This document shows, one piece after another, positions 40,557 to 50,260 of a DNA stretch of 64,000 bases. This stretch comes from Subtercola boreus. Lineage in GTDB: Bacteria; Actinomycetota; Actinomycetes; Actinomycetales; Microbacteriaceae. Within the stretch, counting starts at the first letter, position 1, and the number at the start of each line of letters is the position of its first letter. The DNA is taken from positions 2,666,001-2,730,000 of the forward strand of contig NZ_VFOO01000001.1 of NCBI RefSeq assembly GCF_006716115.1, written 5' to 3'. The notes below the pieces were generated by a model, which was not told the origin of the DNA, searched no databases, and saw only the letters and a program-made list of their open reading frames with translations. The position numbers and the translations under genes are program-made.

Positions 40557-41288
40557 ATGTCCACGTTCGCGCTCATCCACGACGCCTGGCACGCCGGTGA
40601 GGTCTGGGACCGCATGGTTCCCGGACTCATCGCCGCCGGGCACACCTGCCACGCCCCCTCGCTGACCGGGCACGGGGCCCTGAAACACCTGCTCGGCCCG
40701 GATGTCGGACTCCAGCGACATGTCACCGACATCGCCGGTCTCCTCGAGTCGGAGAACCTGGTCGACGTCATCCTCGTCGGCCACGGATACTCCGGCCTCG
40801 TCATCGAGGGAGTCGCCGACCGAATGCCCGAACGTGTCGCTCAGCTGGTCTACCTCGACGCCATGATCCCCGCCGACGGCGAAGCGGCAGTCGACATCGA
40901 TCAGCCCACCCGCGTGCGGGTCGAACAGGCCGCGGCAACAGGCGAATCGTGGCGTATCGCGCCGGACGAACCGACCTCCGACGGATGGTTCGGCGTCACT
41001 GAGCCGGAGGACATCCGCTGGTTGCAGTCGTTCATCGGCGACGAGTCTGCGCGCTGCTTCACCGAGCCGGTGCGCATCCGCAACCCGCAGACCTTCCACA
41101 TCCCCCGGGCCCACATCGACTGCGTGCGCGGGCCCTCCCCCGAAGCGGCACGCCGCCAGCTGCCGACGCTGCAACCGAACGGGGAGCCCGCCGTCGTCCG
41201 GCAGCTCGACGCCGGCCACGACTCCATGGTCACTGACCCTGATGCGCTCGTCGATCTTCTGCTGCGCTTCACCCGGCGCCGCTCATGA
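40557..41288 (+). CDS. Alpha/beta-hydrolase-fold protein lacking the nucleophile Ser
   Basis: This 243-residue protein resembles the hydroxynitrile-lyase/methylesterase group (FALIHDAWHAGEVWDRMVPGL). The nucleophile elbow, normally GHSxGG, reads GHGYSG (Gly75-Gly80), so the usual Ser position (77) is Gly; a Ser occurs two residues later. The C-terminal His is present in LDAGHDSMV. It could be non-catalytic, use another mechanism, or use Ser79. It sits between the reductase gene and the MFS pump; the pump ATG overlaps its stop by four bases. Confidence 0.78.
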   Translation: MSTFALIHDAWHAGEVWDRMVPGLIAAGHTCHAPSLTGHGALKHLLGPDVGLQRHVTDIAGLLESENLVDVILVGHGYSGLVIEGVADRMPERVAQLVYLDAMIPADGEAAVDIDQPTRVRVEQAAATGESWRIAPDEPTSDGWFGVTEPEDIRWLQSFIGDESARCFTEPVRIRNPQTFHIPRAHIDCVRGPSPEAARRQLPTLQPNGEPAVVRQLDAGHDSMVTDPDALVDLLLRFTRRRS

Positions 41289-42697
41289 GCCGGTCCACGA
41301 GCGAAGTGCGATCCGCGCATCCTGCACCGGCCGCCCCGCGACTCGCAACAGTCGCACTCCTCAGCGCGGTAGCGGCCTTCTCGGTTCTGCAGAGCATGGT
41401 GTTGCCCGCGCTCCCCCAGATCCGGAGCTCCTTGAACGCCTCCGTCACCGAGACCTCGTGGATTCTCAGCGCCTTCCTGCTCGTCTCCTCCGTCTCGGCG
41501 ATCATCCTCGGGCGGCTCGGCGACATGTTCGGCAAGAAACGCCTGCTGCTCATCAGCGTCGGCGCCCTCCTGGCCGGATCGGTCACCGCCGCACTGTCAC
41601 CCACCATCGGCGTACTCATCGCCGGCCGAGCCCTGCAGGGTGTCGGAGCGGCCGCGTTCCCACTCGCCTACGGGCTCGTTCGGGAGATCGTCCCCGCCGA
41701 ACGGATACCCGCCATCATCGGCGCGATCAGCAGCACCTTCGGGATCGGGTTCGCCGTCGGGCTGATCCTCCCCGCACCCCTCCTGGCCGCAGGGGGATGG
41801 CCGGCGATCTTCTGGTCGAGCGCGCTGGTGAACCTCGCCGCGCTCGTGCTCATCGCCGTCGGAGTACCGGAGTCGCCCGGCCGCACCCCCGGGAGGGTGG
41901 ACTGGTGGGGGGCGGCCCTCCTGGCCGCGGCTCTCTCCAGCATCCTTCTCGCGATCGGTGAAACCCGCGCCTGGCCGGTGCCGTCGTTGCTGCTCGCTGC
42001 CGCCATCGGCATCCTCGCTCTGGGCGGCTTCGTGCTCCGCGAGCTCCGCGCCGCCGACCCTCTGGTGGAGCTCCGCCTGCTGGGGAACCCCGCCGTGCTC
42101 ACTGCCGACATCGCCGGGCTGCTGGTCGGGTTCGCGCTCTACGGCGCCTTCAGCGTCATCCCGCAATACGTGCAGACCCCCACCACTCTCGGGTACGGCT
42201 TCGGCGCCACCTCACTGCAATCAGGATTGCTGCTCCTGCCGACCGCCGTGACCATGGTGCTCGTCGGGCCCGCCGCCGGGCGCCTGGGAGCACGGTTCGG
42301 GCACGCGAGAATGCTGGTCGCGGCCGGGGTGTTCGGCGTGATCGGCTACGGCATCCTCGTCGCCGCTGTCGACTCGGTCTGGGCGATCCTGGCCAGCACG
42401 ACCATCCTGGGCATCGCCGTCGGCCTCGCCCTCACCGCAGCAGTGAACCTCCTCCTCGCCGCCGTCACACCCTCCGTCACCGGACAGGCGACCGGACTCA
42501 ATACGATCCTCCGAACCATCGGAGGATCCCTCGGCGCCCAGGTCGCCGCAGCACTCATCGCCTCCACCGCGACGACCCCGACCCCCGAGACCGGATACCA
42601 CCTCGCCTTCGGCGCGTGCGGCGCCGCCCTCGCCCTGGTGGCGGTCGCCGCCGGGTTTCGTTCTGCTCTCAGACTCCGTCGTATTCGTTGTCAGTGA
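41285..42697 (+). CDS. MFS transporter, DHA2-like drug/metabolite efflux
   Basis: This is a 470-residue membrane protein with about 12-14 predicted helices. It shows DHA2 hallmarks including VTETSWILSAFLLVSSVSAIILGRLGDMFGKKRLLL (motif A) and LQGVGAAAFPLAYGLVREIVP. Proton-driven export of an aromatic or toxic compound is likely by family. It is translationally coupled to the hydrolase-like gene (ATGA). Its 3' end overlaps the convergent cupin gene by 29 bases. Confidence 0.87.
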   Translation: MSRSTSEVRSAHPAPAAPRLATVALLSAVAAFSVLQSMVLPALPQIRSSLNASVTETSWILSAFLLVSSVSAIILGRLGDMFGKKRLLLISVGALLAGSVTAALSPTIGVLIAGRALQGVGAAAFPLAYGLVREIVPAERIPAIIGAISSTFGIGFAVGLILPAPLLAAGGWPAIFWSSALVNLAALVLIAVGVPESPGRTPGRVDWWGAALLAAALSSILLAIGETRAWPVPSLLLAAAIGILALGGFVLRELRAADPLVELRLLGNPAVLTADIAGLLVGFALYGAFSVIPQYVQTPTTLGYGFGATSLQSGLLLLPTAVTMVLVGPAAGRLGARFGHARMLVAAGVFGVIGYGILVAAVDSVWAILASTTILGIAVGLALTAAVNLLLAAVTPSVTGQATGLNTILRTIGGSLGAQVAAALIASTATTPTPETGYHLAFGACGAALALVAVAAGFRSALRLRRIRCQ

Positions 42698-43070
42698 TGT
42701 GATCGAGCCAGGTGGTGGTTTCGGCAGGGTCGTCGCCGTTCTCGAGCATCGCGATGTGCTCCATGAACGTGCCGCCGGATGCTGCGTGGAAATGCTCCTC
42801 GCCCGGCGGGGTGTAGATGGTCTGTCCAGGGTGAACCTCGATGATGTTCCCCGCGCGGTCGCCGAAGCGGGCGACACCCTGGGTCACGCGAAGATACTGG
42901 CCGCGGGCGTGCGAATGCCAGGCCGTTCGGGCTCCGGGCGCGAACTTGACGATGGCCACGGTCATCCGCTGGTCGTCCGTGTGCGGTGCCGCGACGACAT
43001 CGAGCCAGACGTCGCCGGCGAATTGCGCAGCGGGGTTCTTGGCGCTGGGCTTCTGCGGTTCGATCTCCAT
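42669..43070 (-). CDS. Cupin-domain protein
   Basis: This 133-residue single-domain cupin has the metal motif WHSHARGQYLRVTQG (residues 51-65) and the second motif IYTPPGEEHFHAA, resembling the small cupins often linked to carboxymuconolactone-decarboxylase-like proteins. A decayed fragment of such a protein lies immediately downstream, which supports that pairing. Enzymatic role not known. Confidence 0.85.
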   Translation of the reverse strand: MEIEPQKPSAKNPAAQFAGDVWLDVVAAPHTDDQRMTVAIVKFAPGARTAWHSHARGQYLRVTQGVARFGDRAGNIIEVHPGQTIYTPPGEEHFHAASGGTFMEHIAMLENGDDPAETTTWLDHITDNEYDGV

Positions 43071-43080
43071 TGGTGCTCCT

Positions 43081-43224
43081 CTAGTTGTCTGCGTCGAAGA
43101 CGCGTTTGGCGACGGTCATGGCGCCCATGCCTGTGGGCCAGCCTGCGTAGAACGCTACGCGGGTGAGCGCTTCGATGAGTTCGTACCGGGTGATGCCGTT
43201 CTCAACGGCGCCGCCGAGGTGGGT
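43081..43224 (-). pseudogene. Carboxymuconolactone-decarboxylase-family remnant (C-terminal 47 residues)
   Basis: Reading from the TGA at 43227-43225 on the minus strand, the next codons give THLGGAVENGITRYELIEAL, then TRVAFYAGWPTGMGAMTVAK and RVFDADN before TAG at 43083. This is the C-terminal third of a carboxymuconolactone-decarboxylase-like protein. The N-terminal part is gone and there is no start codon. It continues in the same frame as the aldo-keto reductase upstream, separated only by that gene's stop. A deletion joining the two genes is the simplest explanation. Confidence 0.75.
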
Positions 43225-44127
43225 TCAGAAGAGTTCGCCGATGGCCTGGTCGCTGGAGTCGACGTAGCGGTCGCGCTGCTTCACACCGAACGGGCCGTAC
43301 GGGTAGTCGTTCGGCGTCGGTGCGCTCGCGTCGTCGAGCCGGGTTGTCGCCTCGGCCCCGAGCTCCAGGTCGGCCGCTACGAGGTTCTCTTCGAGCTGCG
43401 CAAGGGTTCGTGCGCCGACGATCGGCGCGATCACAGCGGGCCGGTTGGCGACCCAGCTGTACGCGACCTGGCTCGGTGTCGCTCCGAGTGACGTCGCGAT
43501 GTCGCGTACGGCGTCGAGGGTGGCCCAGTTCCGCTGTTTGGCGGCGAGGTCCCCGTGGATGTGATCCATCATCGGCCCACCGCTGCCGGCGCGGGTGCCC
43601 TCGGCGGGCTTGGCGTCCTTCTGGTATTTCCCGGAGAGGAACCCGCCGGCCAGCGGCGACCACGGCAGCAGCCCCACGTTGTTGTAGAGGGCGGCGGGCA
43701 CGGTCTCGAACTCGATCTCGCGGGAGACGAGGTTGTACTGCGGCTGCAGGGTGACGGGCACGTTCAGACCGAGGGCCTTCGCAGCGGAGATGGCGAGCTG
43801 CATCTGCCAGGCGGTGAAGTTCGACAGGCCGATGTGGTGGATCCTGCCTGCCCGTACGGCATCGTCGAGGAAGCGCAGGGTGACCTCGATCGGGGTGAGC
43901 GGGTCCCAGCCGTGCAGCTGGTACAGGTCGATGTTGTCGCGGCCGAGCCGGGTGAGCGACGCCGTGAGCGCCCGGTCGAGGTTCCGGCGGGAGAGCCCGT
44001 TCTCGTTGACGTCGGGGCCGGTGCCGAACCGCGCCTTGCTGGCCAGAACGACCCGGGCTGTGACGTCGGTCGGCCGGCTGGCGAACCAGCGTCCGAGGAG
44101 ACTCTCGGATGCTCCGGCCCCGTACAC
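43225..44127 (-). pseudogene. Aldo-keto reductase missing its N-terminus (probably decayed)
   Basis: The 300 residues from GTG 44127 (VYGAGASESLLGRWF) match aldo-keto reductases from the catalytic Tyr onward: VVLASKARFG, DIDLYQLHGWD-like YQLHG, GLSNFTAWQ and the IVGARTLAQLEENL cofactor tail. About 55 N-terminal residues, including the first strands and the catalytic Asp of the DTAxxYG motif, are absent. Upstream codons read ENTANVYG directly after the neighbouring reductase stop, with Asn where Asp is expected. No Shine-Dalgarno precedes the GTG. I take it as a 5'-truncated pseudogene. Confidence 0.72.
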
Positions 44128-44152
44128 GTTGGCGGTGTTCTCTCGGTTCTTT

Positions 44153-45133
<981 letters not shown>

Positions 45134-45265
45134 TGCGATGTTCCTTCCAGCGGGTCTGCGCTTGTGACTCGAGTCTGATGAAGCGCCCGAAAGGGAGGGA
45201 GTCACCACCTATCGGGTTAACACCAGTGACCCCCAGCCCCGGTCGATCTGACGTACCGTCGAGAG

Positions 45266-46171
45266 ATGGACACCCCGAACGACATCCGTGAGTTCCTCAC
45301 CACCAGACGGGCCAGACTCACGCCCGAACTCGCTGGCATCCCAGACTTCACGACCCATCGCCGTGTCCCCGGGCTCCGCCGCGAAGAGGTCGCGCTCCTC
45401 GCCGGGATGAGCGTCGAGTACTACATCCGCCTCGAACGCGGCACGGTCAAGGGTGTCTCCGAAGCCGTCCTCGAGGGCCTCGTGCGAGCACTGCAGCTCG
45501 ATGAAGCCGAGCGTACCCACCTCTACGACCTCGTGCGCACCGCCAACGAAGGCGCCACCCCGCGCCAACGCGCCAGCGCGACCGCCCCCCGCCACATCAG
45601 CACCTCGGTGCAGCAGCTGCTGAACGCCATGAAGGATGTGCCCGCCTTCGTGCAGAACGGCCGCCTCGACGTACTGTCGAGCAACCTGCTCGGCCGGGCA
45701 CTGTTCTCGGAGATGTTCGAGCAGGTGCAGCCGCCGAACTTCGCCCGGTATGTCTTTCTCGACCCGAGGGCTGAGAACTTCTACCGGGACTGGAAGTCCA
45801 CCGCCGCGCAGACCGTGGCGCTGATCCGTGCCGAGGCAGGGCGTTCGCCGCACAGCCGTCAGCTGAGCGACCTGGTGGGTGAGCTCTCCACGCGCAGCCA
45901 GCCGTTTCGCATCCTGTGGGCCGCGCACGATGTGCGCCAGCACCGCACCGGCGTGAAGAACATCAGCCACCCGATCGTCGGCGATGTCGACATCAACTAC
46001 GAGGCCATGCAGCTCACCTCAGACCCGGGCCTGCAGCTCATCGCCTACAGCGCCCCTCCCGGCAGCGCCGCCGCCGATGCCCTGAACGTGCTTGCCAGCT
46101 GGGCCACCACGTTCGAGCAACGAACTCCGTCGGTGCCGCCCGTGGGAGCGGCACCGACGGAGTGTACCTAG
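45266..46171 (+). CDS. XRE-type helix-turn-helix regulator with MmyB-like domain
   Basis: This is a 301-residue regulator. The helix-turn-helix (LRREEVALLAGMSVEYYIRLERG, about residues 37-59) is followed by an MmyB-like ligand domain (PAFVQNGRLDVLSSNLLGRALF, NFARYVFLDPRAENFYRDW, GVKNISHPIVGDVDINYE). Such regulators usually sit beside and control an oxidoreductase gene; here the aldo-keto reductase is divergent. The intergenic 45134-45265 shows no clear operator to my eye. Confidence 0.9.
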   Translation: MDTPNDIREFLTTRRARLTPELAGIPDFTTHRRVPGLRREEVALLAGMSVEYYIRLERGTVKGVSEAVLEGLVRALQLDEAERTHLYDLVRTANEGATPRQRASATAPRHISTSVQQLLNAMKDVPAFVQNGRLDVLSSNLLGRALFSEMFEQVQPPNFARYVFLDPRAENFYRDWKSTAAQTVALIRAEAGRSPHSRQLSDLVGELSTRSQPFRILWAAHDVRQHRTGVKNISHPIVGDVDINYEAMQLTSDPGLQLIAYSAPPGSAAADALNVLASWATTFEQRTPSVPPVGAAPTECT

Positions 46172-46179
46172 CTCTGCGG

Positions 46180-46500
46180 TCAGGCCGTCTCGGGGAAATA
46201 GCCGCCTGCAGCCCCGCGCACTGCGCTGGCCAGCAGGTCTGTCGCCTTGTGTTTCGACATCGGGATGACCGGGGCTGAGAGCAACCAGGCGAGCAGCTGG
46301 TCGAACGGCAGTTTCTCCGTCGGCCACGCGGGCATGTACGGGTCGCAGTAGATCGGTGTGCCCGGCTCGTATCGCCAGCTGTCGGCAAGTACGCCGGTGT
46401 CGAGGCTGTCGTATCCGAGGGTGTCGAGCAGTTCGGCGACACGTGCATTTGCGGCGTCACGCTCAACGACAGAAGACCAGATAGCCCGGCCCACCGCCAC
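46180..46500 (-). pseudogene. Tail of an F420-dependent NADP reductase-like gene
   Basis: The minus strand encodes ARVAELLDTLGYDSLDTG, ADSWRYEPGTPIYCDPYMP and a helical tail ending GAAGGYFPETA. This matches the C-terminal third of NAD(P)-binding proteins of the NADPH:F420 reductase-like group. The Rossmann N-terminus is missing: upstream codons become low-complexity Pro/Arg/Ala and run into the SGNH gene. A GTG at 46500 could start a 106-residue peptide, but without the dinucleotide fold it would not be the usual enzyme. Confidence 0.62.
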
Positions 46501-46547
46501 CGCAGAGCGCGGCGACGCCAGAGGCCCCGCCGAGCCAGCAGGACGGT

Positions 46548-47756
46548 TTAGAGGAGGCGGTCGAGCGCCGGCTTCAGCACGCTCGCCCAGGCGCGGTAGC
46601 CCTGTCCGTTGAGGTGCAGGCCGTCGGGGGTGAACTCTTTGCGCAGGGTTTGGTCGGGGGTCGCGAGGGCGGGCCACAGGTCGAGGTAGTGCGCGTCGTA
46701 CTGGGCGGCGATGCGGCGGTAATGGGTGTTGATGGTTGTGATGGCGTCGATGTACTTCTTTCCGCGGGGCATGACGCTGTTGATGATGAGGGGCGCGGAG
46801 GGTTCGCGTTCGCGGATCTGCGCGATGAGAGTTTCGAAGCGGCGGCCGATGGAGTCGGCGTCCTTCGGGTCGCCGCGCACGAGGTCGTTGGTTCCCGCGA
46901 GTACGGAGATGGCCAGGGGCGAGTCGATGGCAGTGTCGATGCGGGCCGTGAGTTGAGCGACGGTGTCTCCGCCGATGCCGCGGTTGGTGACGGGCCGGCC
47001 CGGCAGCCAGCCGTCCCAGAAGCCACCCTCGGTGATGCTGTCGCCGAACAGCACGAGGCGGCCGGTCGGCGCGGGCAGGGCCTCGAAGAGTTGGGCGCGT
47101 TTGCGCTCCATCTTGACGACGAAGCCGTCACCGACCTCTGTGAGCGGGGGCACGCGGCGAGCGGATGCAGCGGGCAGGCCGGTCGCGGTCGCAAGCGCCT
47201 GGGCGATCTGCGTGTAGACGGTCGCATCCCAGCGGAGGGGAGACACCATGTACCCGTCGGCGGACACGCCGTCGAACGAGCCGGGGGCGACGAAAGTGGC
47301 GCCACGGCCGGCGACGAGGGAGGCAGCCCGCCGGTTGAACCCCCGTGCCCGGGAGGCCATCGCGGGCCGCGAGGGCACGCCGACAACGAAGACAGACGAG
47401 GGATCGAATTGCGAGGTTGCACGGGCGACGAGCGCATCGAGGCGAGCCGCTGCGCGCTCGGGGGTGCTGCTTCCGCCCATGCCGAGCAAGTCGGCACTGC
47501 CGACGAGAAGCACGAGCGCCCGGGGCGCGGTGATCTGCGTGAGGTACGCACCGGCATCCTCGAGCAGTAGCAGTTCGTCACCGAGCACCCGCACCGTCGA
47601 GCCGGGGAACCATTCCGCCCATTCCCCGTGCAGGCTGAGGCCGTCGCCCAGGATGACGAGGTCGCCGGGCGTGGTCGGCAGCAGCTGCGATTGCAGTCGT
47701 GCTCCGGGGCTGAATCTGTTCAGGATGCTGTGGACAGCGCGTCCGCGGATCGACAT
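46548..47756 (-). CDS. Tandem SGNH-hydrolase protein with inactive first domain
   Basis: In this 402-residue protein, residues 225-402 form a complete GDSL/SGNH esterase-like domain: LVLFGDSITEGG (Ser240), GIGGDT, AGTNDL (Asn290) and DGLHLN near the end. Residues 30-190 are a second copy of the fold that has lost every catalytic position: ILGDGLSLHG has Gly39 for Ser, VGSADL has Ala88 for Asn, and ADGYM has Met170 for His. The first domain probably binds ligand or stabilises the second. No signal peptide seen. Ester or acetyl substrate unknown. Confidence 0.85.
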   Translation of the reverse strand: MSIRGRAVHSILNRFSPGARLQSQLLPTTPGDLVILGDGLSLHGEWAEWFPGSTVRVLGDELLLLEDAGAYLTQITAPRALVLLVGSADLLGMGGSSTPERAAARLDALVARATSQFDPSSVFVVGVPSRPAMASRARGFNRRAASLVAGRGATFVAPGSFDGVSADGYMVSPLRWDATVYTQIAQALATATGLPAASARRVPPLTEVGDGFVVKMERKRAQLFEALPAPTGRLVLFGDSITEGGFWDGWLPGRPVTNRGIGGDTVAQLTARIDTAIDSPLAISVLAGTNDLVRGDPKDADSIGRRFETLIAQIREREPSAPLIINSVMPRGKKYIDAITTINTHYRRIAAQYDAHYLDLWPALATPDQTLRKEFTPDGLHLNGQGYRAWASVLKPALDRLL

Positions 47757-47820
47757 TGTGTGCGCCTCTCGTCTTTGGTCTGGCGTGGTGTGGTGTGGGT
47801 GGTTCGGCAGCGAGATTCGG

Positions 47821-48645
47821 TCAGCGCTTCTTGAACTCCTGGCCGGCTCGGGTGCCGCCGTCGACGAGGATGTCTGTGCCGGTCAGGTAGCCGGGAGTCT
47901 CGCTCGCGCAGAAGGCGAGTACGGCGGCGACTTCTTCGGGCTTGCCGAAGCGCTTGATGGCCGAGAACTTGAGCAGTTCTGACGCTCCGTGGTCGGCCTC
48001 GAGCTTGCCCATGGCGGTGTCGAAGCTGCCCGGCGAGACGGAGACGATGCGCGCGCCGCGAGCCCCGAACGCGGCGGCCTGCTTGCGTGAGTACCAGATG
48101 ACGAAGGCCTTGCTGAAGCTGTAGGCGAGGCCCGACTGCAGTTTCTTGCCGAGCACTCGCGACCGGCGCACGACGATCTTCTCGAACTCGGCCGGGTCGC
48201 TCTCCGCCTTCGGGAACGCGCCTGTGGGAACCAGCACCTTAGGGATGCTGTGCCCCGCCACCGAGGCGACGTTCACGAGCGCGTCGCCTTCGCCGGCCCG
48301 CGCCAGGAACGCCTGCGTCACGTTGACGGTGCCGATCGCGTTGATGCGGGCGACGAACTGCGCCGAGCCCATCTGCGGGCTGACACCGGCGGTGTGAACG
48401 ACGGCTCGAACGTGGTGGCCGCCCGCTTCGGCGACGGCCATCAGGCGGTCGACGGATGCTCGGTCGGTGATGTCGCAGACAGAACCTGACACGTCGATAC
48501 CTGAAGCGCTGAGTTCGGCGACAGCGGCGTCTATTCGCGCCTGGTCGAGGTCGGCGAGAACGATGCGGTGGTCGGTGCCGAGGATTCTCGCGGTGGCCAT
48601 TCCCATGCCGCCGGTACCCCCGGTGATCACAGCAGTCTTGGTCAT
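47821..48645 (-). CDS. SDR-family oxidoreductase
   Basis: This is a 274-residue classical SDR with TGGTGGMGMA cofactor turn (residues 8-17), VHTAG, Ser in NVASVAG, catalytic Tyr and Lys in AYSFSKAF and the C-terminal YLTGTDILVDGG. A 35-residue insertion between Ser and Tyr (SIPKVLVPTGAFPKAESDP) is characteristic of a subgroup acting on bulky substrates. It is divergent from a TetR gene with a palindrome between them. Confidence 0.88.
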   Translation of the reverse strand: MTKTAVITGGTGGMGMATARILGTDHRIVLADLDQARIDAAVAELSASGIDVSGSVCDITDRASVDRLMAVAEAGGHHVRAVVHTAGVSPQMGSAQFVARINAIGTVNVTQAFLARAGEGDALVNVASVAGHSIPKVLVPTGAFPKAESDPAEFEKIVVRRSRVLGKKLQSGLAYSFSKAFVIWYSRKQAAAFGARGARIVSVSPGSFDTAMGKLEADHGASELLKFSAIKRFGKPEEVAAVLAFCASETPGYLTGTDILVDGGTRAGQEFKKR

Positions 48646-48678
48646 TTCTCTCCCTCGAAGTCACGTGTTCGAAGTTTA

Positions 48679-48694
48679 CGATACACCTGTCTCG
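48679..48694. promoter_or_regulatory. Putative TetR operator (CGATACACCTGTCTCG)
   Basis: CGATACA and TGTCTCG form an inverted repeat matching at 6 of 7 positions around two bases. It lies midway between the divergent SDR (start 48645) and TetR (start 48724) genes. Confidence 0.5.
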
Positions 48695-48723
48695 AAATAC
48701 CATTGATCTCCTAGAATCAGTGG

Positions 48724-49299
48724 GTGCCGACACGACCGCCAGGACGACCGCGAAGCGAGGCCTCCCGCCGCGCCATCCTCGATGCCGCACGCGACCTGCT
48801 CGCCGAGGGCAGCTACGAGAGCCTCACCATCCAGGCGATCGCCGAGCGATCGGGAACAGGCCGGCAGACGATCTACCGGTGGTGGTCGACGAAGGCGCTC
48901 ATCGTCGCCGATCTGCTGCTGGAAGGCGAGCTCGACGTGCCCTCCACGCCGGTCGCAGACACCGGATCACTGTCAAGCGATCTGACGACCTGGCTCGAGG
49001 CCATCGCCGCTGCGCTGACAGACCCGCGGCAGGCGTCGCTTGTGCGTGCGCTCGTCACCGCCGCGTCCGACGACCCGAATGAGGCGCGGCTGCTCTACTC
49101 GATGACCACGGGGCCTGTTCACCAGAGCCTGGTGAACAGGCTCGCGACGGGCAAAGCTGCCGGTCAGCTGCGCGCCGACGTCGACGAGACCGCGATCGCC
49201 GATGCCCTGATCGGAACCGTGCTCTTCGCGGCCCTCACCCCTGGCGCGAAGCCCGCGGCACCCGCTCACGTGGTCTTCGCCCTGCTCCCGCCACACTGA
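48724..49299 (+). CDS. TetR-family regulator
   Basis: This 191-residue TetR starts at GTG 48724 (VPTRPPGRPRSEASRRAILD). The helix-turn-helix is YESLTIQAIAERSGTGRQTIYRWWSTKALI (about residues 30-59), and a TetR_C-type ligand domain follows. It is divergent from the SDR gene and likely represses it. No convincing Shine-Dalgarno is visible, so initiation may be leaderless. Confidence 0.87.
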   Translation: MPTRPPGRPRSEASRRAILDAARDLLAEGSYESLTIQAIAERSGTGRQTIYRWWSTKALIVADLLLEGELDVPSTPVADTGSLSSDLTTWLEAIAAALTDPRQASLVRALVTAASDDPNEARLLYSMTTGPVHQSLVNRLATGKAAGQLRADVDETAIADALIGTVLFAALTPGAKPAAPAHVVFALLPPH

Positions 49300-49405
49300 G
49301 TCGAACCGACGGGCGAGCCGCGCGTGTGGGGTGGGCGCGGCGCCATTCATGCACCCACGCATGGGCCTCGCGGCGGCACACCCGGTGCGGTGGCACGATG
49401 TGAGG

Positions 49406-50191
49406 GTGAACACCTATCGACTCATCGCTGCCCTGGGCAGCTCTTTTGCCGCAGGGCCCGGAATCGAGCCCATCGAAGAAGCCGCCGCCATGCGGTCGTC
49501 GAGAAACTACGCGCATCAGCTGACCACGCTGCTCGGCGCCGAGCTCGTCGACCTCACGGTCTCTGGCGCCACCACGGCGAACGTTCTGGACACCCCGCAA
49601 CAGTTCAGCGAACAGCTCGTCTTCCCGCCGCAGGCCGATGGAGTGCCCGCCGACGCGGATGTCGTCACCATCACGGCCGGCGGAAACGATCTGCAGTTCG
49701 CCGGCGCCATGCTCTACACCGCGTGGCTCAGCGCAGACCCGTCGTCGCCACTGGTGCCGATGCTCGGCGCCATGTTCTCGGGCGGTATTCCCTTCCCCAC
49801 CGAGGAGGCCGTCGAACAGGCGACCGCCGGCCTGGTTCGAGTCATCGAGAAGGTGCACACCAGAGCTCCGGATGCCCGCATCCTGCTCGTCGACTACCTG
49901 ACGGTGCTCGACGACGAGTCGGTTACCGCGACACCCTTCACGGCTGGCGAACTCGCCCAGTTCCTGGTCATCCAGAACGCCATCGGTCGTGTCTTCGAGA
50001 CTGCCGCAGATCGCACGGTCGCCGAGCTGGTGCGCGCGTCGGCTCTGAGCGTCGACCACGCTCTCGGCTCTGCCGAGCCGTGGGTGCAGCCTTTTCACCA
50101 GGACATGATGACAACGGCCGGCTCCTTCCACCCGAACGAGGCCGGCATGACGGCGATCGCGCTGGAGCTGCAGCGGGTTCTCGAAGCCTGA
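49406..50191 (+). CDS. SGNH/GDSL-family hydrolase
   Basis: This is a hydrolase of about 261 residues with block I ALGSSFAAGPG (nucleophile Ser; the usual Asp is Ser), LTVSGATTANVL, block III ITAGGNDLQFAG and block V SFHPNEAGM (His). The family resembles actinobacterial lipase/esterase-like SGNH proteins. The N-terminal boundary is uncertain: GTG 49406 (VNTYRLIAALGSS) fits the family, but ATGs at 49331 and 49361 are in frame. No signal peptide is evident from the GTG start. Confidence 0.8.
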   Translation: MNTYRLIAALGSSFAAGPGIEPIEEAAAMRSSRNYAHQLTTLLGAELVDLTVSGATTANVLDTPQQFSEQLVFPPQADGVPADADVVTITAGGNDLQFAGAMLYTAWLSADPSSPLVPMLGAMFSGGIPFPTEEAVEQATAGLVRVIEKVHTRAPDARILLVDYLTVLDDESVTATPFTAGELAQFLVIQNAIGRVFETAADRTVAELVRASALSVDHALGSAEPWVQPFHQDMMTTAGSFHPNEAGMTAIALELQRVLEA

Positions 50192-50219
50192 GACCGCGCT
50201 CGCTCCGGGGGCGCTGACG

Positions 50220-50250
50220 CCGCAGCCATCCCACTGCGGGGCCTTCATTT
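50220..50250 (+). terminator. Stem-loop with T-rich tail after the SGNH gene
   Basis: CCGCAG (50220-50225) pairs with CTGCGG (50234-50239) around an 8-base loop, followed by GGCCTTCATTTT. It lies between convergent genes and is the most terminator-like element in the window. Confidence 0.5.
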
Positions 50251-50260
50251 TGCGGGGCCG

